63,982 bases of DNA. It comes from Pseudomonas viridiflava (GTDB lineage Bacteria; Pseudomonadota; Gammaproteobacteria; Pseudomonadales; Pseudomonadaceae). The DNA lies in assembly GCF_900580675.1 (NCBI RefSeq), contig NZ_UTBG01000240.1, positions 1 through 63,982 of the forward strand, in the 5' to 3' direction. The notes beneath the pieces are model-generated. The model saw nothing but the letters and a program-made list of their open reading frames with translations. It was not told where the DNA came from and made no database searches. Below, piece by piece: positions 24,262-32,786 of the stretch (its first letter is position 1; every line of letters begins with the position of its first letter). Made by a program: the position numbers and the translations under genes.

Positions 24262-24459
24262 TCAATTGTCCGGATGTTCGCTGGCTACCGAATCTGCAGC
24301 GTCCACATCCGACATGTCCTCTTCAAGCGGTGCATCGTCATCCGCCGGCAGCGGGATTTCGCCTTCACCGCGTTTTGGGTCCAGGCCGGTTTCGTTGTCC
24401 GTCTCACGTGTAACGGCCTGTTGGGAGCGGTTGCCGGGTGCATTTTCGTCAATGTGCAT
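24262..24459 (-). CDS. Small acidic protein (65 aa)
   Basis: This 65-residue, strongly acidic, hydrophilic product has LPADDDAPLEEDMSDVDAADS near its end and no hydrophobic core, so it is likely disordered. A TGGAG ribosome site lies 8 nt before the ATG. Short acidic proteins of this kind are common in pseudomonads, but no function is known to me. Confidence 0.6.
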   Translation of the reverse strand: MHIDENAPGNRSQQAVTRETDNETGLDPKRGEGEIPLPADDDAPLEEDMSDVDAADSVASEHPDN

Positions 24460-24612
24460 GCTGTTTCTCCAGTCTGACGCGAGGAATGCCCGCGCTTAAA
24501 CATGAGAGACGGCAGCTGTTCGAGAGTGCCGGGTACTGGACGAACGGCAGGCATTGCGCGGTTGGCGCTGATCTACGATTAACGCCTACGATCCATCTAC
24601 CGGAGAATCCCC

Positions 24613-25218
24613 ATGAATCCGCACACCACGGCCCTGGTCCTGATTGAATTCCAGAACGATTTCACCACCCAGGGCGGCGTATTCCACGACGCGGTCAAAG
24701 ACGTGATGCACAGCACAGACATGCTGGCGAACACCGCAACCACGGTGCAGCAAGCGCGCAAACTGGGGGTAAAGATCATTCATTTGCCGATCTGCTTTGC
24801 AAAGGGCTACCCCGAATTGACCACGCGCGACTACGGGATCCTCAAAGGTGTCGCCGACGGCAACGCCTTCACTGCCGGCACCTGGGGCGCCGAGATCACT
24901 GAAGCGCTGTCCCAGGAAACCGACGATATCGTCATCGAAGGCAAACGCGGCCTGGATGGGTTTGCCACCACCGGCCTGGACCTGGTGCTGCGCAACAATG
25001 GCATCCACAACCTGGTGGTGGCGGGGTTTCTCACCAACTGCTGCGTCGAGGGCACGGTACGCTCAGGTTATGAAAAGGGCTACAACGTGGTCACCTTGAC
25101 CGACTGCACGGCGACGTTCACCGCCGAGCAGCAACAGGCCGCCGAAAACTTCACATTGCCGATGTTTTCCCAGACGCTGAAACACACTGAGTTTCTGCAT
25201 GCATTGACGGCCAAATGA
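24613..25218 (+). CDS. Isochorismatase-like cysteine hydrolase
   Basis: This 201-residue hydrolase has the isochorismatase fold. K111 (EGKRGLDGF) and C144 (FLTNCCVEGT) match the usual catalytic Lys and Cys. The usual Asp of the D-x-Q motif is Glu here (LVLIEFQNDF, E12), which is an odd feature. Members hydrolyse amides or enol ethers (nicotinamidase, ureidoacrylate and biuret hydrolases). A GGAGAATCCCC ribosome site precedes the ATG. It stands alone with no pathway neighbours; the amidase operon is about 750 bp upstream. Confidence 0.85.
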   Translation: MNPHTTALVLIEFQNDFTTQGGVFHDAVKDVMHSTDMLANTATTVQQARKLGVKIIHLPICFAKGYPELTTRDYGILKGVADGNAFTAGTWGAEITEALSQETDDIVIEGKRGLDGFATTGLDLVLRNNGIHNLVVAGFLTNCCVEGTVRSGYEKGYNVVTLTDCTATFTAEQQQAAENFTLPMFSQTLKHTEFLHALTAK

Positions 25219-25236
25219 AAGACGCCATTGCCCTGA

Positions 25237-25659
25237 TCAGGGCGCCTTGGCCGCTTGGCCGGTAACGAAGGCGCTCTGCCCCGTCTCGATATCACGAATG
25301 TTGTAGCCCCAGTGGTCCTTCCACATCTCGCCGTCCAGCCCGTAGGTACGGCCACCGACCAGGTTCACCGTGGTCTCAAGGGACGCCGTGCTGGCTTCGC
25401 CGAAGTACCATTTGACGCGAACCTTGTGCACGCCGGCGCCCACTCGGTATTCGCTCTGCCGGCTCAACCAGTACAGTGTCGTGTCTTCATCGATCCGGGT
25501 GATCGTCAAGTGCTTATTGAGCTGCTGGATAGTCGCGACTTGCGCGACGGGCTGGCCTTCCGCGCTCTTGTGTTCGTAATGAATACAGCCGGTCAGCGCC
25601 AGGCTGGACAGCGTCAGCGCGACTGAGCGCGAAACAACCGCGTGTGGGGTGCAAAGCAT
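25237..25659 (-). CDS. Outer-membrane or periplasmic lipoprotein, unknown function
   Basis: This 140-residue precursor has a lipoprotein signal peptide ending in LALTGC, so Cys at about residue 25 would be lipidated. The mature part has predicted beta strands (EYRVGAGVHKVRVKWYFGEAS; TVNLVGGRTYGLDGEMW) and resembles other small Pseudomonas lipoproteins of unknown role. The ATG at 25659 has AAGGGA 9 nt upstream. It is convergent with the isochorismatase gene. Confidence 0.75.
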   Translation of the reverse strand: MLCTPHAVVSRSVALTLSSLALTGCIHYEHKSAEGQPVAQVATIQQLNKHLTITRIDEDTTLYWLSRQSEYRVGAGVHKVRVKWYFGEASTASLETTVNLVGGRTYGLDGEMWKDHWGYNIRDIETGQSAFVTGQAAKAP

Positions 25660-25841
25660 GGTTTCATTCCCTTGAAAAGGGCGTGATCCTAGTGACATTC
25701 ATGCCCCGCATCAACAGTCGCGGCGCGCATGCCGGACTTTCAGACCCGTCTTAGATCCACCCCGACCTGTCATCGCTACGCTGGCCCCCTAGCCAACCGC
25801 ACATGTAACGCGCCCGGCGCCGAGCTGACAGGTACTCTCCG

Positions 25842-26255
25842 ATGATCGACAAACACTTGCGGATTCTTATCGTGGATCCCCTTCACGCGCATGTCATGCA
25901 GATTGAAAAAATGCTCAACCGCATGGGTTATTACTGCATCGCCACGGCGTCCAGCACCACCGAAGGGCGGCAGTTGAGCCGAGCCGGAATCAAACGCTTC
26001 GACGTGCTGCTGGCTGCCGACCATGTAGTCCGCAAGCCCGCAGCGCAGGGCGCGTGGTTTGATGTCTACGGCATTGAAAACGCTTTCATCTACAGCCGCC
26101 CGGCCGACACAGAAGCCGTACACCTAGCCCACGAAGGCGAGCGTTACTGGCGCTGCGGCTTGCCGGAATACCTGGTGCTGGAATGGTTTATGGCGCGCTC
26201 GAAGCGCAGCCTGCCAACAGCGGTTGACGAACACCGCTATTGGCTGACCCTTTGA
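25842..26255 (+). CDS. Degenerate response-regulator receiver protein
   Basis: This 137-residue protein begins like a receiver domain (LRILIVDPLHAHVMQIEKMLNRMGYYCIATASSTTEGRQL), but the acidic pocket is reduced to IVDP. The Asp in VLLAADH sits near the phosphoacceptor position and the usual Lys region reads YSRPAD. There is no output domain. It may be a phosphorylation-independent binding partner. Its neighbour is a TreS-like gene facing it. Confidence 0.6.
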   Translation: MIDKHLRILIVDPLHAHVMQIEKMLNRMGYYCIATASSTTEGRQLSRAGIKRFDVLLAADHVVRKPAAQGAWFDVYGIENAFIYSRPADTEAVHLAHEGERYWRCGLPEYLVLEWFMARSKRSLPTAVDEHRYWLTL

Positions 26256-26273
26256 AGAACAGCGTGGCGGGCG

Positions 26274-28337
26274 TTAGATCGGCGAACTGCTGATCACACG
26301 CAACGCCAGGCCCTCATAGGCATCCAGCGTGATGGTGAACTCACCTTCCGCCGTGATATCGCCTTCAACCCGCTCATTGATGATGTCCACCACCATGCCC
26401 GCCGCAATATCGGGCAGGTTCAGGGTTTCGGTGATCGGCGTGTTGCTGAAGTTCAGCGCGGTGATTTGTATGCCTTTGCCGGCCGGTAATTCGTGCACCA
26501 TGATCAGCAGCCCCGGGTGCTGCACATCCGGCACCTGGATCTGGCGGCTGGCGGCGATGTCGTAGGCACGGCGTACCGCGAGGATTTTCTGCAGTTGCGA
26601 GGCGAATGACTCGGGGTCCTGCAACTGGCTGTTCAGGCTGCCGTACAGGCTTTTCGAACGCGGCATCTGCCCGGCGGACAGCTCTGCGTCGGGGTTCAGG
26701 TCGACCAGGTCATAGGCGCCGCGATGAATCCAGCGCGTGTCGCCATCCTGCATCAGGTGCTCAACCTCTTCGGCGGCCAGCGGCAACGCCCCCACCAGGT
26801 CCCAACCCGACAAGGCAAACACGCCCGGCTGCATGGCGTTGTACATCACGAGCAGTAAATGGATCTGGCGAATCTGCTGAATATCCGCCGAAGTAATTGC
26901 GTCAAGGTCACGAATCCCCAGTGCCGCGGTGATGATGCTGGCGGTGGTGCACGACACGCCATTGGTCACGAACTTGAGGTTGTACGGCGCATGCTCGCCG
27001 GCCAGGCGCTCGTACATTTGCTCGCGGATGTGCTCGCGCAGGATATTGCCGGGGAAGGTCTGGCCCTGATACAGGAACGTGTCGTGGGCGTGCAGGGTCC
27101 AGAAGTGCACCAGTTCCAGGGTCAGCTCATCGTGGTTCTGCAAAGCGTGGATCAACGAGCCTGGGTCGATGCCCTGGCGGTGCATTTCGCGCAGCATCAG
27201 GCGCAGGAACTCGGCATCGCCCATCAGCAACGCGTGCTGATAGGCGGGGCGCGTGATGAAGTCATAGGACAGGTCGGCGCCGCCGTGGGACATGGACGCA
27301 ATGTCGTCCACGGTGAGGTTCAACTCCTGGAAGCTGAACCCGCCCGCCTTGCGAATCGCGCCGCCGAGCAGCTGGTTGCCGGTGATCGACAATGGATGGC
27401 TCTCCGACCAGGCGGTGCCATCCAGCTTGCGCTCCACGCCAAGAAAACCGTTGGCATCCAGGCGCAGGATTTTCGCGCCCATCACGTCGATGGCGTGCAA
27501 GGCGTCGCCGATGATCATCTGCTGCGCGGCGAAGGTCGGGTCCAGCCAGTTCAGCGACGGCTGGCCTTCCTTGAAGTAATGCAAGTACACCCAGCGTCGC
27601 GGTTTGCCATCCACGCCCATCACCACGGGGGTTGCGCTCCAGTCGGTTTCCTTCACGCCGGGCTCGAAGAAAATTACCCGCTGCAACTGGCCAACGATGT
27701 AGTGCTTGTCGCGCAAGGCGTCCACCTCCGGCGGCGTGAGGTTCTGCGCATCACGCCCCTCGGCCACGTCGGGCAGCAACGGCCAATCTTCTTCGCGAAT
27801 TTCCACCATGTGATACAGGCCGGGGTAGTCCTCGTAAGCCATCTCCGCCAGGCGAAAATCCGCGCCCTTGCCGGTGTGGGACGGGATCACGTCGTCGATG
27901 ATCACCGCGTTGTGCGCCGCCGCCATGCGCGTCAACGCCTGCAACTGCGCCTCGGTGCCCAGTTGCGGGTCGATTTCGAAGCTGATGCGGTCGAAATTGC
28001 CGTCGATGGTCGGCGTGTGGGTCATGCCGGTCAGGCCGCCGGACTTTTTCAGCGGGCCGTTGTGGATGCCCTGGATGCCGATCTTCGACAGCGCATGCCA
28101 CAGGGTTTCGTCCCCCAACGCCTCCAGCACCGTGCCGCCCTCGCGGGTCACGATCGACGCCGGGTAGGCGGTAAACCACACGGACGACAAGGCGGAAGCA
28201 TCGCGGGGCCGGGTCTGCGCGTAAGGCTGTTGCCACAACCGGCCTTGCCCCGAATAGAGCTTGGCGCGCTGGCGTGCCGCATGCAGCATCGATTGTTCCA
28301 CCAGCCAGTTCACATGGTTGTTTTCAGCCGCCGTCAT
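26274..28337 (-). CDS. GH13 alpha-glucan enzyme, trehalose synthase / maltose alpha-D-glucosyltransferase-like
   Basis: This 687-residue GH13 protein shows the catalytic Asp in GAKILRLDANGFLG, a Glu in GFSFQELNLTVDDI and the conserved LIHALQNHDELTLE. A barrel occupies about residues 40-560 and a beta C-terminal domain the rest (ITALNFSNTPITETLNLPDIAAG). The family includes TreS, which interconverts maltose and trehalose. The ATG at 28337 has only a weak AGGT site; a GTG at 28397 would add 20 residues but overlap the upstream gene. No glgE, treY or treZ is nearby, so its role in trehalose or glycogen metabolism is inferred from family only. Confidence 0.75.
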   Translation of the reverse strand: MTAAENNHVNWLVEQSMLHAARQRAKLYSGQGRLWQQPYAQTRPRDASALSSVWFTAYPASIVTREGGTVLEALGDETLWHALSKIGIQGIHNGPLKKSGGLTGMTHTPTIDGNFDRISFEIDPQLGTEAQLQALTRMAAAHNAVIIDDVIPSHTGKGADFRLAEMAYEDYPGLYHMVEIREEDWPLLPDVAEGRDAQNLTPPEVDALRDKHYIVGQLQRVIFFEPGVKETDWSATPVVMGVDGKPRRWVYLHYFKEGQPSLNWLDPTFAAQQMIIGDALHAIDVMGAKILRLDANGFLGVERKLDGTAWSESHPLSITGNQLLGGAIRKAGGFSFQELNLTVDDIASMSHGGADLSYDFITRPAYQHALLMGDAEFLRLMLREMHRQGIDPGSLIHALQNHDELTLELVHFWTLHAHDTFLYQGQTFPGNILREHIREQMYERLAGEHAPYNLKFVTNGVSCTTASIITAALGIRDLDAITSADIQQIRQIHLLLVMYNAMQPGVFALSGWDLVGALPLAAEEVEHLMQDGDTRWIHRGAYDLVDLNPDAELSAGQMPRSKSLYGSLNSQLQDPESFASQLQKILAVRRAYDIAASRQIQVPDVQHPGLLIMVHELPAGKGIQITALNFSNTPITETLNLPDIAAGMVVDIINERVEGDITAEGEFTITLDAYEGLALRVISSSPI

Positions 28338-28380
28338 AAGCTTGGTACCTGTCGTCGTGTATGAGTCCAGCGTGGCGGCA

Positions 28381-31300
28381 TCAAGTATCGATAGCACCGG
28401 GTGTAGTCATATGAGGCGTCGAGGAGCTATTCGTTGCATTAAATGTGGGGTTGCGCCGTTCGAAATCCGCAGCGTCCTCCGGACTGGCGTGGAGATGGAC
28501 GAATTCGCGCATCCTCTCGGAATACGGCAGGAAATCTGAAGCGACAAGCATACCCCAGCGTCCAGCCGGGACTGTGTTCCACATTTCAGTCGATTTCAGC
28601 GTGGTCGTTGAAAACAACCTCACCAGCAGCTCATCGGAAATCACAGGCTGTTTGAGTAAGTAGAGTTGTAGTTTGTGATGTTCATCGGGATGAAGTTGCC
28701 AGAGAGAATCAACCAACATCTCGAGGTGCTGGGTGATGAAGTTATTAAAGTCAGCTCTTTTCTTCGTGTTGACAGGTTCCGCCTTGGTGCGGAAAAGCGG
28801 CATGAGGCTCACGGTATTCGCTCGAAAATACGCCCAAACTGCTTCAGCTTTGTCACTGACTCTATCGGCAGCCAACAGCCGCTCCCACAGTTTCACGGGG
28901 GCGCTTTCAAGTGTCGCGAATTGGCAGTCGGTGCGATCTAACAATGGATTGACCCATTCAGACTCGGCACCGATAGCGGCGAGCAACGCGGCCAGAGACT
29001 CTGCGGACTCATCCAACAAGCCAGTCTGGCTGAGTAATTGCTGCACCAGTCTCTGTGGGTCGCGCTGCAGAAACCTGTCGATTCCCTCCAGTTCCAGCGC
29101 TGTCAGGCGACGGTAAGTAACAGGCGAGTGCTGCTCGGAGCCCCATTCAAAAGACGCACATATCAAACGAAGCATTTTCAGCTCAGGCGCGATAAACCCC
29201 CAGCTCACCAGCTGCTTGAGATCATCCGCCGCGACCGTGTCGCTGAGGTTATAAAGTTGCACGGGGTATTCACGCAACCAACCCCATGTGGCCTCGCCCC
29301 TGGCAAGAAACGAGACAACATGACTGACATCCTGCAGCCCTTCGAGGCTTTCCAGTACGCCGTGGTCGCAGTCTTCGAGTGCGCGGATTTGCTCAGCGGT
29401 CAAGCTGCTGACGATCATGCAGAGCAACGCCTGCCTTGGACCACTGTCCACGAAACGTTTCGATGTGAAGAGCCCCTCCAGAGACTCGGGGTCGGTGTCG
29501 TAGATGGCTTGAATCAAGGTGGGGGCGTTTTCGCTCGTCAGGATAGAGTCCACCACATCGGCAAAGCGCGGCATGAATTGCGCTGCCGTGCTGAGGATCG
29601 CGTTCAGCTTCCACCCATGGATGCCATGATCGGCAGCCTTGTATTGACTGCACAGATAATCGACCAACCCTGCAATCAAGCCACGCCCCTGCCCCAACGC
29701 TTTTTGGTCAAGTTTGCCGAGCACCCTTTCCGGATTGTTAACGATCGTCAGTACCTCCGGTGCCTCACCACTGCGCAGGGCCAGGATCAGGTTCTTGTCA
29801 TATTGCGTCAGCGACCCCTCGTAGAAAAACCCCTGGTAATCGTAGTAGTCGGTATCGAAATATCCTTCACGCATCAGGTAGATCAACGCTTTTGTAGCCT
29901 TGAGTTTCTGGGTCAGGACTTCTCCATACTCGGCTTTTGCGGCCTCTCTGAACGACATGCGCTGGATGCGCGTGCTCTGGGTGTGGAGCGCTTCGATTTC
30001 CCTGGCAAGCGCCTCCCGCTCAGCCGTCAGTCGCAAAGCGCGTTCCCGGTAGGACGTCAACTGCAAGACGTGCTCACTCTCAACCGTTTTTGCTTTGGTG
30101 TGAAAGCTGATGTTATGACGACTTTCCATGGACAGCTTACGGTTGGTCTTGACGATTTCATCAAAAAACTTGTCTTGTACAAACTCTGTCAACGTCACTG
30201 TTACTTCGTTGTCGTACGTGAGATCGTTGACGTCCACGGGATTGATCAACTTGACGACCTGATACCAGACGCAAACCCTCAGCTCTTCCAGACTGGTAAG
30301 GTGTTCGCGCTCGATATTCGCCAGTTGCTCTCGCACAACAGATATCTGCGCTTCAATCTTTTCTGCCTGGGCAACACGCCAATCACCAAACTCATTGAAG
30401 ACAGAAAAAATGGGGCCACGTCGCTTGATCAACTCGGCACAAGCCTCCGGGTACAGGTTGCGCACAGCCACCATCGCCAACAGTTTGTTAGCGTCCAGTT
30501 TTACGCCGCGACCACCCAGCAGGCTGGAGAACAGGTCCAGCTCATTGACGATATTCTTGATCAACCGCATATCGTCGATGTAGTAACACACCGTCTCGAT
30601 CAACACGGGGTCGAAACGGCGAATCGAATCAAAGCGTCTTGCCTTGAGCAGGTCGATCATCATTTCCTGCGAGTTCTCCGAGTTGACCACGGGCACCACA
30701 GGAATGATCAGGTCAAAGAACTTTGCCTGGTCGTCGGCGAAGAACAGCTCGTCGCGTATGGCATAGATGAAATGCACGGGTCGCGTGATTTGCGGTGATT
30801 GCTTGATGGTGAAGTTGATTTCGCGCAGACGAAAGAACACATCCTGAATGCCGAACCGATCAAGGTCCTCAATCACGACGACGTTGATATCACTGCGTTC
30901 GAAACAGTAAATGATCTCATCGACATGCTTGTGCAGTACTGAACCATGATGAGTGGATTCCAGTTTCCCGCCTTTGAGGGTCAGCCCGTCGATACTGAAA
31001 AGCGACAAGTACTTCAAGGCGCGATACAGCAAGTACACACCCGCTGCCACGACGAAAGCCAAGGTCCAACCATCCGGCACCCACAACAATTGAGTGATAA
31101 GCCAATCGGGAACGTATTTCGGCAAAGGCTCGATAAAAGGTAGGTACAGCCGCGCACCACTGGCGATCAGCAGGGCGAACAAAACCGTATGAAAGACGTT
31201 GCGGATATTCGAGGCGTGTACGATACGTTTCAATCGCGTCTTCGGCACTTTGCGCGCAGGTACGGCGTAGAGCAGTTGCTGAACAATGGTTTCTTCAATG

Positions 31301-31671
31301 CGTAGCATCAAATCATCATTTTTGGCCTGCGGTTCAGTCGGCGATACCGAATGATCTACCGGGCTGTCTTGACTGAACGTGGCGAGAGAGACGAATACAG
31401 GCTCGTATTGGGGGTGACGATCAAAAAAAGTCCTGATCACGCTGCTCTTGCCTGCGCCGTAACCTCCCGTTATCGCAATATTTCGCACGCGCTCGTTTCC
31501 GAGCGCGTGCAGCAACTCACTGACATAGCGGTCCGCCTGCGCGCCTTCGAGCAATACAGGCATCAAGTCAACAAAACCGCCTTCACTCAAGGGCACCGCT
31601 TTGTGAGCTCTCCACATCTTGAGGAAAGCGCCAACACTGCGCTTGAACCTGATCACCATTCCTTGAATCAC
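28381..31671 (-). CDS. Large membrane-linked P-loop NTPase (YobI-like)
   Basis: This protein of about 1096 residues has a Walker A GGYGAGKSS (about 69-77) and a Walker B VVVIEDLDRF (about 260-270). Two hydrophobic segments in between would anchor a loop in the membrane (VFHTVLFALLIASGARLYLPF and LAFVVAAGVYLLYRALKYL). The remaining 700 residues are helical, with a coiled coil (EAQISVVREQLANIEREHLTSLEEL; TAEREALAREIEALHTQSTRIQRM). This layout matches the YobI-like/KAP-like NTPases that some analyses link to phage conflict. I chose a GTG start with AAAAGGA 7 nt upstream; an ATG at 31740 would add 23 residues. It seems to be a single-gene unit, or cotranscribed with the TreS-like gene 43 bp on. 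Confidence 0.75.
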   Translation of the reverse strand: MIQGMVIRFKRSVGAFLKMWRAHKAVPLSEGGFVDLMPVLLEGAQADRYVSELLHALGNERVRNIAITGGYGAGKSSVIRTFFDRHPQYEPVFVSLATFSQDSPVDHSVSPTEPQAKNDDLMLRIEETIVQQLLYAVPARKVPKTRLKRIVHASNIRNVFHTVLFALLIASGARLYLPFIEPLPKYVPDWLITQLLWVPDGWTLAFVVAAGVYLLYRALKYLSLFSIDGLTLKGGKLESTHHGSVLHKHVDEIIYCFERSDINVVVIEDLDRFGIQDVFFRLREINFTIKQSPQITRPVHFIYAIRDELFFADDQAKFFDLIIPVVPVVNSENSQEMMIDLLKARRFDSIRRFDPVLIETVCYYIDDMRLIKNIVNELDLFSSLLGGRGVKLDANKLLAMVAVRNLYPEACAELIKRRGPIFSVFNEFGDWRVAQAEKIEAQISVVREQLANIEREHLTSLEELRVCVWYQVVKLINPVDVNDLTYDNEVTVTLTEFVQDKFFDEIVKTNRKLSMESRHNISFHTKAKTVESEHVLQLTSYRERALRLTAEREALAREIEALHTQSTRIQRMSFREAAKAEYGEVLTQKLKATKALIYLMREGYFDTDYYDYQGFFYEGSLTQYDKNLILALRSGEAPEVLTIVNNPERVLGKLDQKALGQGRGLIAGLVDYLCSQYKAADHGIHGWKLNAILSTAAQFMPRFADVVDSILTSENAPTLIQAIYDTDPESLEGLFTSKRFVDSGPRQALLCMIVSSLTAEQIRALEDCDHGVLESLEGLQDVSHVVSFLARGEATWGWLREYPVQLYNLSDTVAADDLKQLVSWGFIAPELKMLRLICASFEWGSEQHSPVTYRRLTALELEGIDRFLQRDPQRLVQQLLSQTGLLDESAESLAALLAAIGAESEWVNPLLDRTDCQFATLESAPVKLWERLLAADRVSDKAEAVWAYFRANTVSLMPLFRTKAEPVNTKKRADFNNFITQHLEMLVDSLWQLHPDEHHKLQLYLLKQPVISDELLVRLFSTTTLKSTEMWNTVPAGRWGMLVASDFLPYSERMREFVHLHASPEDAADFERRNPTFNATNSSSTPHMTTPGAIDT

Positions 31672-31795
31672 TGAATCATCCTTTTTGCTATATGAGGTGC
31701 TGCATGGAAGCGCCTGCAATGATAGCTCATCGCCATGCATCCAGTCCTGTAATCCACCTTAATGTACTCACGCGGTCTACACGCCGAGGCAGCAG

Positions 31796-31812
31796 CATCG
31801 CCGGCAAGCCGG
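31796..31812. repeat. REP-like sequence
   Basis: CATCGCCGGCAAGCCGG matches the core of a common P. fluorescens-group REP element. It lies in the short gap between the divergent NTPase and convergent AraC genes. Confidence 0.5.
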
Positions 31813-31831
31813 ACCCCAGAAAAACTGTCAT

Positions 31832-32599
31832 TCAATGAGTGTCGCGATACTGCCTCGGCGTAAACCCCGTCGACGCCTTGAACTGGCGGGTAAACGCGCT
31901 GTGGTCGGTGTAGCCGCATTGCAGCGCAACGTCGGTGATCGGCAGGTCGGTATGCAATAAGCGATGGGCGTGTTCCAGCCGGACTTTCTGGATCATCTGC
32001 CGCGGCGTGAGGTGGAACACGCGTTTGCAGTAACGCTCGAGTTGGGCCACGGAAATACCGGCAATGCGTGTCAATTCACTGAGGCTCACGCGGCGGTTGA
32101 AGTGCGCGCGAATATGCTCGTCCACGGCGGCCAGGCGCTGGTAGGCCGGGTGGGCTTCACTGGCCGATTGCAGGTCGACCGAGATACCCGCCAACCCGAT
32201 GATTGCGCCTTTATGGTTGTACAGCGGCCATTTGTGAGTCAGGCACCAGCCCGGTTCGCGGGTGCCGTACAGGTGCAGTTCGAGCTGGTCCTCCAGCACA
32301 AAGCCCTCTTCCAGCACGCGTCGGTCCTGCTCGGTGTAGCCCGGCCCCAGTTGCGCCGGGAACACTTCGGCGCTGGTCTTGCCCAGCAGCGGTTGCAGCT
32401 GCTTGAGGCCGCAGCGGTGCACCAGGGTGCGGTTGGCCAGGACGTAACGCGCGTCCAGGTCCTTGATGAAAATCGCGGCATTCGGGATCACATCAAGCAT
32501 CGGCAGCAGCTGCGCCACACCGGCCAACAGTTGCTCGATGCTGTGCGGGCGATGGGCCTCGTTCCCTTGGCAAAGGGTCGCAAACGCGCTTTGCAGCAT
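31832..32599 (-). CDS. AraC-family regulator with N-terminal PAS domain
   Basis: This 255-residue regulator has a PAS-like domain at about residues 28-140 (PNAAIFIKDLDARYVLANRTLVHRCG) and an AraC double HTH at about 155-250 (VSLSELTRIAGISVAQLERYCKRVFHLTP; PITDVALQCGYTDHSAFTRQFKASTGFTPRQYR). The ATG at 32599 has GGAG 8 nt upstream. It is divergent from the permease of the hydroxyproline operon (187 bp between starts) and is the likely activator of that operon. Confidence 0.88.
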   Translation of the reverse strand: MLQSAFATLCQGNEAHRPHSIEQLLAGVAQLLPMLDVIPNAAIFIKDLDARYVLANRTLVHRCGLKQLQPLLGKTSAEVFPAQLGPGYTEQDRRVLEEGFVLEDQLELHLYGTREPGWCLTHKWPLYNHKGAIIGLAGISVDLQSASEAHPAYQRLAAVDEHIRAHFNRRVSLSELTRIAGISVAQLERYCKRVFHLTPRQMIQKVRLEHAHRLLHTDLPITDVALQCGYTDHSAFTRQFKASTGFTPRQYRDTH

Positions 32600-32786
32600 G
32601 AGTCGTTCTCCGCACTGATGACCTCGACGATCAGCAGATTGCCGCATGCCCGGGGCCCTGTCGAGCATGGCGAATTGTGCTGAATTCGTCATCGAGACCT
32701 GCGCAAAACATCAATCCGCGACTTGGCGATGGGTTCAGGATAGCGCCACTGCATGCCTATCCAATAACTCACAAGAAGGCGCCGCC

